Shown one piece after another: positions 40,825 to 47,959 of a stretch of DNA of 64,000 nucleotides; the stretch's first letter is position 1, and the number at the start of each line of letters is the position of its first letter. The notes under the pieces were generated by a model. That model ran no database searches. It was not told the origin of the DNA and saw only the letters and a program-made list of their open reading frames with translations. The translations under genes and the position numbers were made by a program. This DNA is from VRUE01 sp963707965. Its GTDB lineage: Bacteria > Actinomycetota > Thermoleophilia > Solirubrobacterales > 70-9. The stretch covers positions 124,001 to 188,000 of the forward strand of contig CAVPRR010000004.1 of the NCBI GenBank assembly GCA_963707965.1, in the 5' to 3' direction.

Positions 40825-42231
40825 CTAGCCGGAGACCTTCTCGCCCAGCGCGCCGAGCATCTCCTCGACCCGGACGAACTTGACCCGCGGCCGGCCGTGG
40901 GGCTCGCCGCGGCCCACCTCGGCCTGGTCGATCGCTTCCCAATCCTCGAAGCTGACGAAGCGGATGCCGCGCTCGCCGAGCAGCTCGTCGACCGCGGCGG
41001 GATCGGGGCTCTCGGGTTCGAGCAGGGCCCCCGAGCGGACATCGGCAAGGAGGTGGTCGACGGTTTCCTGGGCGCATTTCTTGTTGGTGCCGATGACGCC
41101 CGAGGGTCCGCGCTTGATCCAGCCGGCCGTGTAGTGGCCGGTCCTGTGGCCGGCGTCGTGGGAGTCGAGGATGCGGCCGCCCTCGTTGAGGATCAGGCTC
41201 CTTCTCTCGTCGAAGGGCACGCCCTCGATCGGGATCCCCGTGTAGCCGACCGAGCGCAGCACCAGCCCGCAGTCCAGCTCCTCGCGTTCACCGGTGTCCC
41301 TGGCACGCAGGGTGCCGCCTTCCTCGACCAGCTCGTTGCGCCCGATCACGATCTTCTCGACCTCGCCCTCGCCTCTGATCTCGACCGGGGAGCGGAGGAA
41401 GCGCAGGACGATCCGCTTGCCCTTGCCGGCCGGCTCTCGCTGGGCGAAGTCGCCCAGGATCTCGACGTTGACTCGCGAGGTCTTGTCCGCCTCGTCGGAC
41501 TCGATGAAGGCTCGGCTGGCCGGGTCCAGCTCGACATCGGCGGGGTCGACGATCACATCGGCGCCCTCCATCTCGCCGAGCTCCTTGATCTCTGGATTGG
41601 TGAAGGCCGCCTGCGCCGGGCCACGGCGGCCGAGGACCACGATCTCGCTGATCTGGCTCCGGTCGAGCGCCTCTATCGCGTGGTCGGCGGTGTCGGTCTG
41701 GCGCAGCTCGTGCTCGGTCAGCGCCAGCATTCTGGCCACGTCCATCGCCACGTTGCCGTTGCCGATAACCACCGCCCGCTCGCAGGAGAGATCGAACTCC
41801 TCGTCCGCGTAGTCGGGGTGGGCGTTGTACCAGCCGACGAAGGCGGTGGCGGCATGGCTGCCCGGCAGGTCCTCGCCCGGGATGCCGAGCCGCCGATCGC
41901 TCTCGCAACCGACCGTGAAGACAATCGCGTGGTAGAGACGCTCGAGGTCCTCGACGTCGATGTCATGGCCGACCTTGACGTTGCCGAAGAAGCGGAACCC
42001 ATCGCGTGCCGCGGTCTTCTGGTAGACGCGGATCACCGACTTGATCTTGGGGTGGTCGGGCGCGACGCCGCCGCGGACGAGGCCGAAAGGGGTGGGGAGG
42101 CGGTCGAACAGGTCGACCTGGGCATGCAATTCCCCGTCCTTGAGAATGTGCTCCGCGCTGTAAAAGCCAGCGGGGCCGGCGCCGACGATGGCAACGCGGA
42201 GCGGGTTGTCAAGCGTTCCGATCTGAGTCAT
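40825..42231 (-). CDS. fprA: Ferredoxin/adrenodoxin--NADP+ reductase (FprA-like)
   Basis: FAD/NADPH enzyme of 468 aa. FAD motif VAIVGAGPAGFYSAEHIL (residues 13-30), FDRLPTPFGLVRGGVAPDHP, NADP motif VIGNGNVAMDVARMLA, VVLGRRGPAQAAF, and SGVIGTNKKCAQETV, all diagnostic of adrenodoxin-reductase-type enzymes such as M. tuberculosis FprA. It supplies electrons to ferredoxins, as needed for Fe-S assembly or P450s. First gene of the fprA-bolA-grx4 series. C-terminal 40 residues are charged. Confidence 0.92.
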   Translation of the reverse strand: MTQIGTLDNPLRVAIVGAGPAGFYSAEHILKDGELHAQVDLFDRLPTPFGLVRGGVAPDHPKIKSVIRVYQKTAARDGFRFFGNVKVGHDIDVEDLERLYHAIVFTVGCESDRRLGIPGEDLPGSHAATAFVGWYNAHPDYADEEFDLSCERAVVIGNGNVAMDVARMLALTEHELRQTDTADHAIEALDRSQISEIVVLGRRGPAQAAFTNPEIKELGEMEGADVIVDPADVELDPASRAFIESDEADKTSRVNVEILGDFAQREPAGKGKRIVLRFLRSPVEIRGEGEVEKIVIGRNELVEEGGTLRARDTGEREELDCGLVLRSVGYTGIPIEGVPFDERRSLILNEGGRILDSHDAGHRTGHYTAGWIKRGPSGVIGTNKKCAQETVDHLLADVRSGALLEPESPDPAAVDELLGERGIRFVSFEDWEAIDQAEVGRGEPHGRPRVKFVRVEEMLGALGEKVSG

Positions 42232-42320
42232 TTCCTGTTTCCGTACGGGTTGTCAGCGTGATTGGCGCCCAGTGAGCCAGGGGCGCGGGGAAGCATAGGG
42301 AACGCCACGCGGTCCACGTC

Positions 42321-42860
42321 CTATGCTGACACCAGCAGCTTGCTGCAGCGGGGGCAGACTCCGTGGCTGAGCGCCGGCAGCTCGTCGCGCCTGAAGAGCT
42401 CCAGCCTCCCAGCGGCCTCCTCCACCTCCACCCATTCGCCATCGACCTCGAAGCGGTCGCACCAGCCGCACATCGGCAGCACGTCCTCGCCACGCGGCGC
42501 GCCGGAGTCCAGCACAGGCTGGGACTCGTCCCGCGGCTCCTCGGAGCAGAGGCGAGCGGCGAACATCACCGTTCGACCGGAGCTGTGGGAGACGATCCTG
42601 ATCTTCATCTCGCGGCGGACGTCGGGGCTGTCGCAGCGGAACGGCAGCTCGACCTCGCGGACCTCGTCGCGTATTCGCCTCAGCAGCAGCCGCTGCACCT
42701 TCCGCATCTCGCTCCCGGAGACGAAATCCCACAGGGAGCGTCCCAGGCTGGTGCCGGCCTCGTCCCAGCCGTTTTCTTCAGCGAAGCGGTAGTAGCCCTC
42801 GTCGACCTTGATCAAGCGGTCCTGGTCGTCGATCGCGTAGCTCAGCGCCTCGACGGTCAT
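42321..42860 (-). CDS. PAS-like protein with a zinc-ribbon-like C-terminus
   Basis: Protein of 179 aa. The N-terminal half resembles a PAS fold (IDDQDRLIKVDEGYYRFAEE, GRSLWDFVSGSEMRKVQRLL); the C-terminal half has two CxxC pairs, MCGWCDRFEV and GVCPRCSKLL, likely binding zinc. Its ATG overlaps the hemQ stop by four bases. No kinase or output domain, so it may sense heme or redox state; this is inference. Confidence 0.6.
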   Translation of the reverse strand: MTVEALSYAIDDQDRLIKVDEGYYRFAEENGWDEAGTSLGRSLWDFVSGSEMRKVQRLLLRRIRDEVREVELPFRCDSPDVRREMKIRIVSHSSGRTVMFAARLCSEEPRDESQPVLDSGAPRGEDVLPMCGWCDRFEVDGEWVEVEEAAGRLELFRRDELPALSHGVCPRCSKLLVSA

Positions 42861-43561
42861 CTGAGCTGCGGGGCCTCGGCGGCGATGCTGGCAGTGCCGT
42901 CGAGCGCGTCGACGGCCCGGCGGACGGACATCGCGACGCAGGTGAAGATCGGCGTCTCGCGCTCGGTGTACTCGCTCGACTCGGTCGGGCGCAGCTCGTT
43001 GACCAGGTCGAGGAACATCCCCGGGTCGTCGCCCTCGAAGGCGACGACGAACTCCTGGTCGTCGAGGCCGAACGAGTAGGAGGTGTTGATCGTGATCTCC
43101 GGGTAGCGACGGCCGACCTCGATGTGGCTCTTCATGATTCGCTGCCGCTCCTCCGCCGGCAGCCCGTACCAGCGGCGCTGCTTCACCATCGGGTAGAGGA
43201 AGAGGTACTTGCGATCGGAGACGCAGATCTCCGGTCGTGCCTGCTCATCGCTGTAGGGCGAGCGTTTGGTCATCGAGAGGAAGGAGTAAGGCGTCTTCGC
43301 CCATTTCGCCAGACCGCTCTGGCCGAGCACGACCTGGAAGGTGTGCAGGTCGTCGAGGTTCGGGCTCTGGCTGAGCAGGACGAGGTCGACGTCGCCCCTC
43401 GTGCCTATTGTTGAGTAGGCGCGCAGCGAGCGGTCGAGGGCGAAGTCGTCACATGCCGCGAGAAACTCATGCTTGTCGGCGGCGCGCAGCTCGGTGTCGC
43501 GGCGGCGCCATGCGGGGTCGATCTTGAAGAAAGTGAACTTTGCAAAGGTGCGGTCGGCCAT
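42857..43561 (-). CDS. hemQ: Coproheme decarboxylase (chlorite-dismutase family)
   Basis: Protein of 234 aa, ATG at 43561. Dimeric alpha-beta barrel sequence: ADRTFAKFTFFKIDPAWRRR, KWAKTPYSFLSMTKRSPYSD (with the catalytic Tyr region), KYLFLYPMVKQRRWYGLPAEE, and QEFVVAFEGDDPGMFLDLVN. It converts coproheme to heme b by oxidative decarboxylation in the coproporphyrin-dependent pathway of Gram-positive bacteria. Overlaps the PAS-protein gene. Confidence 0.92.
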   Translation of the reverse strand: MADRTFAKFTFFKIDPAWRRRDTELRAADKHEFLAACDDFALDRSLRAYSTIGTRGDVDLVLLSQSPNLDDLHTFQVVLGQSGLAKWAKTPYSFLSMTKRSPYSDEQARPEICVSDRKYLFLYPMVKQRRWYGLPAEERQRIMKSHIEVGRRYPEITINTSYSFGLDDQEFVVAFEGDDPGMFLDLVNELRPTESSEYTERETPIFTCVAMSVRRAVDALDGTASIAAEAPQLR

Positions 43562-45629
43562 CGGGGTCACGATAGCGATCGTTGCGTTGTCGCTTGGAGC
43601 CCCGACGGGAGCCGGGTGGGGGGCTTCGCTTGACTTTTTCGGTGAGGCGTCTGCCGCCGTCCGAGATTCGGGCGCCGAAAAAGTACAAGACGCTTCGCCC
43701 CCCACCCGGCTCCCGTCGGCCTCCGAGGAGACACTGGACGCACGCCCCCCTGCCCATTCCCCGGCGGCCGTGCGCCGCGAGGGAGATCGGCGCACCCGCG
43801 TCACGCTGGCGTGGCTCCCGGCTGGAACCGGGGTCGAGCAACTCGCCGATCGTGGTCTTTCGCCCGGATTGTTGAGCGCCGGGCTGGGGCAGGTTCCGGC
43901 TGAGCAGACCTACCTCGACATCACGCAGGGCAACCGGGTCTTCGATTCCCTCTACGACACCGAGCTGCCCCGTTTCTCGCCGGGCAGCGGCTGTGCTGCT
44001 TGGTGGCGAGCTGTGCAGGTGCGGGCCGAGTCCGCGCCCGCCGACATCGTTCCGGGCCTGCTGTCCTCGACGCTCGAAGCCGCCGGCATCGGGGTGCGGG
44101 TAGGCGGCGGGGCGCTGGAGGGTGTTGGGAGCCGGGTGGGGGGCGAAGCGTCTTGTACTTTTTCGGCGCCCGAATCTCGGACGGCGGCAGACGCCTCACC
44201 GAAAAAGTCAAGCGAAGCCCCCCACCCGGCTCCCAACAGGACCCTGGCGGTCCGATCGGCGAGTCTGCAACAGGTTCGGGCGCTCGTGCGAGGGCTGCAC
44301 GGCGATGACCTGCTGATCGCCATCGAGCGGCCGCCGCCGGCGAAGGACCATGCGCTGGCGATCGGGATCGCCGGGCGAGGCTTCGATGGGAGCCTCACGT
44401 CGGACAGCACACGGCTCGGGGGCTTCGTGCTCTCCACCGACGTCGCGCCGACGATCCTAAACCGCCTCGGCGTGGAGGTGCCCTCCGAGGTGTCCGGAGA
44501 ACCGCTTCGGGCGGGCGGGAGCATCGAGGCGGGATTCGTGGCGTCGCTGGGCGACAGGATGATCGCGATCCCGGAGCGCCGTGGGCCGGTGATCGGGGTC
44601 GGGCTGCTCGTCTGGCTCCTCGCGCTGGCGCTGCTGGCCGCCACGACGCGCGGGCGGGCGGCGCGGTTCGGCGTCAGGCTGGTGGCCCTGAGTGTCATCT
44701 ACCTGCCGCTTCTGCTGCTGGTCGGCGCTGCACTGGAGCCGAGCCGGGGTGTCGAACAGCTGCTGGCAGCCGCCGGTGCTCCGCTGCTCGGGTTGATGAC
44801 CCTGGCGACCCTGGGTGGCTACCGGGCGCTCGCGGTGGCCAGCGCGCTCACCGTGGTTGCCTACGCGGTCGACGTGATTGCCGGCTCGCCGCTCACAGCG
44901 CTGTCGCTGCTGGGGCCCAACCCGGGTCTTGGGGCCCGGTTCTACGGGATCGGCAATGAGCTGGAGGCCATCCTTGCGGTGCTGGTTGTGGCGGGGACCG
45001 GGGCGGCGCTGACCGGCTTTGTGCCCCGGCAGTCCGCATCCCGGTGCGCGGCCCTCTTTCTTGCTGCCGGCCTGTCCCTTGCTCTCGTCTTTGCCGCGGG
45101 GCGCTTCGGGGCCGATGTCGGCGCCGCGATTGTGCTGCCGTTCGGGAGCGGCGTGGCCGCCTACCTGGTTACGTCGCGGCAGCGTCGCAGGGCGCTGCTG
45201 ATCGTGGCGGCGCCGCTCGCTGCGGTTGCGTTGCTGGCGCTCGCCGACCTCGTCTCCGGGGGGAATGCGCACCTGACCCGGTCGGTGTTCGACGCCGGTG
45301 GGCTGGGGGACCTCGCCGACGTGGCCCAGCGACGGCTGCAGCTCTCCGCCCACAGCTTCGTGCGGCCCTTCGTCCTCGTGTTCATGCCGCTGGTCGTCAT
45401 CGGTGCGGCGCTTGCAGTCGCCGGCCGGAGCTGGCTTGCTGCCTGGTTGCGCGGCCTCCGGGCGATGCGCGCCGGGCTGTACGGCGCCCTTGCGGCGACT
45501 CTGCTGGGAACCCTCGCCAACGACTCCGGTGCCGTGGTGCTGGAGATTGGCGCCGTCTATCTGCTCGTGTTCACCTGTTTCGCCTGGGCGGAAAGCCATG
45601 TTTCGGGCGCTGCCCGATCGATCGACTAG
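43548..45629 (+). CDS. Secreted/multi-membrane protein bearing two palindromic insertions
   Basis: About 693 aa from the GTG at 43548, which gives a signal-peptide-like start (RSAIGVTIAIVALSLGAPTG); a GTG at 43770 is the alternative and would leave element A upstream of the gene. The extracytoplasmic half (VTLAWLPAGTGVEQLADRGL, YLDITQGNRVFDSLYD, FVLSTDVAPTILNRLGVEVP) resembles alkaline-phosphatase-superfamily proteins; the C-terminal half has about 10 membrane segments from residue 370. Element B (44127-44234) sits inside the coding region and element A (43607-43714) just after the putative signal peptide. Function unknown. It is 12 bp upstream of the GT4-flippase gene. Confidence 0.7.
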   Translation: MRSAIGVTIAIVALSLGAPTGAGWGASLDFFGEASAAVRDSGAEKVQDASPPTRLPSASEETLDARPPAHSPAAVRREGDRRTRVTLAWLPAGTGVEQLADRGLSPGLLSAGLGQVPAEQTYLDITQGNRVFDSLYDTELPRFSPGSGCAAWWRAVQVRAESAPADIVPGLLSSTLEAAGIGVRVGGGALEGVGSRVGGEASCTFSAPESRTAADASPKKSSEAPHPAPNRTLAVRSASLQQVRALVRGLHGDDLLIAIERPPPAKDHALAIGIAGRGFDGSLTSDSTRLGGFVLSTDVAPTILNRLGVEVPSEVSGEPLRAGGSIEAGFVASLGDRMIAIPERRGPVIGVGLLVWLLALALLAATTRGRAARFGVRLVALSVIYLPLLLLVGAALEPSRGVEQLLAAAGAPLLGLMTLATLGGYRALAVASALTVVAYAVDVIAGSPLTALSLLGPNPGLGARFYGIGNELEAILAVLVVAGTGAALTGFVPRQSASRCAALFLAAGLSLALVFAAGRFGADVGAAIVLPFGSGVAAYLVTSRQRRRALLIVAAPLAAVALLALADLVSGGNAHLTRSVFDAGGLGDLADVAQRRLQLSAHSFVRPFVLVFMPLVVIGAALAVAGRSWLAAWLRGLRAMRAGLYGALAATLLGTLANDSGAVVLEIGAVYLLVFTCFAWAESHVSGAARSID
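43607..43714 (+). repeat. Palindromic element, copy A
   Basis: 108 bp with 18-bp perfect terminal inverted repeats (GGGAGCCGGGTGGGGGGC, 43607-43624 with 43697-43714), pairing extended to 43602 and 43719, an inner stem ACTTTTTCGG with CCGAAAAAGT, and a 72-bp core. Copy B is its exact reverse complement. Confidence 0.95.
44127..44234 (-). repeat. Palindromic element, copy B
   Basis: Exact 108-bp reverse complement of copy A, lying in frame inside the coding region. Flanks GTT/AAC extend the stem by 3 bp (44124-44237). Confidence 0.95.
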
Positions 45630-45641
45630 GCTTACCGCGTC

Positions 45642-47957
45642 GTGCGTATCGCCCTTGTGTCCCCATATTCGTGGAGCTACCAGGGCGGCGTGAACCGGCA
45701 CGTCGAGGCTCTGGCCGAGGAGTTTTTGCGTCGTGGCGATCACGTCCGCGTACTCGCTCCGTTCGATCCGCCCGGTCGGCTCAGCCGAGCGCTGCACCGA
45801 GCTGCGCCCGAAGCGCGCCAGGTGCCCGATTACCTGATCCCACTGGGTCGCACCGTCGGCGTCTCCGCCAATGGTGCGGTCTCGAATCTTTCGCTGTCCC
45901 CGGGAGGCGGATTCGCGAGGGTGCGCCGGGAGCTTCGCGACGGCGGCTACGACGTGGTCCATATCCATGAGCCGGTGGCCCCGCTGATCGGCTGGGGCGC
46001 CGCGCTCGGCTCCCGGACGCCCGCCGTGGGCACCTTCCATGCCTACTCGACGAAGGCGGTCCCGAACCACTTCGCCTCGGCGCTGGGCGCCAGGCGCGTG
46101 CTCAACCGGTTGTCGGCGCGGATCGCCGTCTCCGAGGCCGCCGCCTGGACCGGCCGCCGCTGGTTCGGCGGCCACTATGACGTCGTCCCGAACGGTGTCG
46201 ACGTCGATGCTGCTCCGGGCAGGCCCAAGCCGGCGAGCGAGGAGTTGCGCGTGCTGTTCGTCGGCCGCCCTGAGGCGCGCAAGGGACTGCCGATTCTGCT
46301 GACCGCGTTCGAAGCTCTGGTCGAGCACGTCCCGTGTCGCCTCACGGTGATTGGGGCAGGGCGGGCGGACGTGCTTCGCTACCTGGCGGACTCCGAGACG
46401 TTGGACCGGATCGACATTCAGGGCAGGGTTTCAGGGGAACTGCTCTGGGATGCCCTGCACGGGGCCGATGTGCTGTGCGCGCCGTCCCTCTCGGGAGAGA
46501 GCTTTGGCATGGTCCTGACCGAGGCCTTCGCCGCCGGGACACCGGCAATCGCCTCCGCGATCGCCGGCTACTGCGACGTGGTGACCGACGGCGTCGATGG
46601 CGTGCTCGTGCCTCCCGGCGACCCGCAGCGGCTGGCAGAGGAGTTGCAGCGCGCCCATCACGAGCCCGAGCGCCTGGCGGCGATGGGCGAGGCGGCGCGC
46701 GAGAGCGCTCGCCGCTACGCGTGGCCGCGAATCGTCGACCGCGTCACCGAGGTCTACGAGCGCGCCATCGAGGCGCCGGCTCCCGAGACCGCAGTCGAGC
46801 GCGTCGCGCACTGGGCCGGACTGCGGCCGGCCGACGGGGCCCCGCCCCGCCCGCCACAGCGGCTGCCATCGCTCGATCCGCCGCCGGCCCAGCCCGGAAG
46901 CCGCCGGCGGCGCGTCGCCCGGCGTGTCGGCCTTGGAGCGACCGGGGCGCTGGGCGTCGGACTGACCGCGCTGGCAGCGCAGAAGATCGGAGTCGACAAC
47001 GTGCTTGCCAGCATGGTCCGCTCGGATGCCACCTGGGTGCTGGTCGCCTGCGGGTTGATGGCCCTCTCACTCTTCTTTCGCGCTGCCTCCTGGTACGGGA
47101 TCGTGCGCGCGGCACTGCCCAACCGACCGGTCCGGCGCCGCGATGTGACATCGGCGACGATGATCGGTGTGCTGATGTCGGCGACCCTTCCCGCTCGGCT
47201 CGGCGAGCCGGCGCGAGCGATGACCCTGGCCCGGCGCATCGGCCGCATGCGGGAGACCTTCCCTGTTCTGCTCGGGACCCTCGTCTCCCAGACCCTGCTC
47301 AACATCGTTGCGCTGGCGCTGCTCGGGACGATCATCGTCTCGAGCAGCGACCTCTTCCACTCCAGCACCGAGAAGCTGTTCGTCTTCAGCTTCGCGCCGC
47401 TCGCCCTCCTGATACTCGTTCTGGTCGGGCCGGTGTTGATGCGCCGCAACGGCAACGGGCGCCTGGCGCGCGTCGGCGCGGCGATGCACCGCGCGTTGCT
47501 TCAGGTACGCGCCGGGTTGGCGGTGTTTCGCGATCCAAGGCGCGGGTTCGTCGCCGGCGCCACACAGCTGGGTGCATGGGCGATTCAGCTCGTGGCCTGT
47601 TGGGCGCTGCTGGCGGCGCTGGGGTTGAGCGGCCAGGCGGGAATTGGGGCCGCCGCAGCCGTGCTCTTTGCAGTCAACGTCACCGCGGTGGTTCCAGCGA
47701 CGCCGTCGAACATCGGCGTGTTCCAGCTTGCGGTGATCAGCGTCCTGCACACCGGCTGGGGAATCGGGACCGCCGACGCGCTGGCCTACGGAGTCATCCT
47801 GCAGGCGGTTGAGATCGCCACCGCGGTCACATTGGGGTTGCCGTCGCTGGTGCGCGAGGGCCTGACCTGGAGCGACCTCCGCATCCAGGCCCTCTCCGCC
47901 GCACCCGTTCGCCTCGAGCCGGAGCCCCCGGCGCGCGACGGCGTCCGCGTCAGCTGA
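45642..47957 (+). CDS. GT4 glycosyltransferase fused to a UPF0104/AglD-type membrane flippase domain
   Basis: Protein of 771 aa. Residues 1-380 form a GT-B mannosyltransferase of the PimA/PimB class: VSPYSWSYQGGVNRHVEALA, VVHIHEPVAPLIGWGAAL, LFVGRPEARKGLPILLTAFE, and LSGESFGMVLTEAFAAGTPA (EX7E). A Pro/Arg-rich linker at 385-425 leads to a C-terminal UPF0104/LPG-synthase-like membrane domain (about 8 segments), with the family block MSATLPARLGEPARAMTLAR and NVTAVVPATPSNIGVFQLAV. The fusion suggests that a sugar is attached to a lipid and the product is then moved or further modified in one protein. Confidence 0.88.
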   Translation: MRIALVSPYSWSYQGGVNRHVEALAEEFLRRGDHVRVLAPFDPPGRLSRALHRAAPEARQVPDYLIPLGRTVGVSANGAVSNLSLSPGGGFARVRRELRDGGYDVVHIHEPVAPLIGWGAALGSRTPAVGTFHAYSTKAVPNHFASALGARRVLNRLSARIAVSEAAAWTGRRWFGGHYDVVPNGVDVDAAPGRPKPASEELRVLFVGRPEARKGLPILLTAFEALVEHVPCRLTVIGAGRADVLRYLADSETLDRIDIQGRVSGELLWDALHGADVLCAPSLSGESFGMVLTEAFAAGTPAIASAIAGYCDVVTDGVDGVLVPPGDPQRLAEELQRAHHEPERLAAMGEAARESARRYAWPRIVDRVTEVYERAIEAPAPETAVERVAHWAGLRPADGAPPRPPQRLPSLDPPPAQPGSRRRRVARRVGLGATGALGVGLTALAAQKIGVDNVLASMVRSDATWVLVACGLMALSLFFRAASWYGIVRAALPNRPVRRRDVTSATMIGVLMSATLPARLGEPARAMTLARRIGRMRETFPVLLGTLVSQTLLNIVALALLGTIIVSSSDLFHSSTEKLFVFSFAPLALLILVLVGPVLMRRNGNGRLARVGAAMHRALLQVRAGLAVFRDPRRGFVAGATQLGAWAIQLVACWALLAALGLSGQAGIGAAAAVLFAVNVTAVVPATPSNIGVFQLAVISVLHTGWGIGTADALAYGVILQAVEIATAVTLGLPSLVREGLTWSDLRIQALSAAPVRLEPEPPARDGVRVS

Positions 47958-47959
47958 GG

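Noticed and set aside
43607..44234. Palindromic copies A and B considered as an insertion sequence with the gene segment between them as cargo.
   Set aside because: No transposase frame between them, and the intervening DNA is continuous coding sequence of the host protein; a non-autonomous element remains possible.
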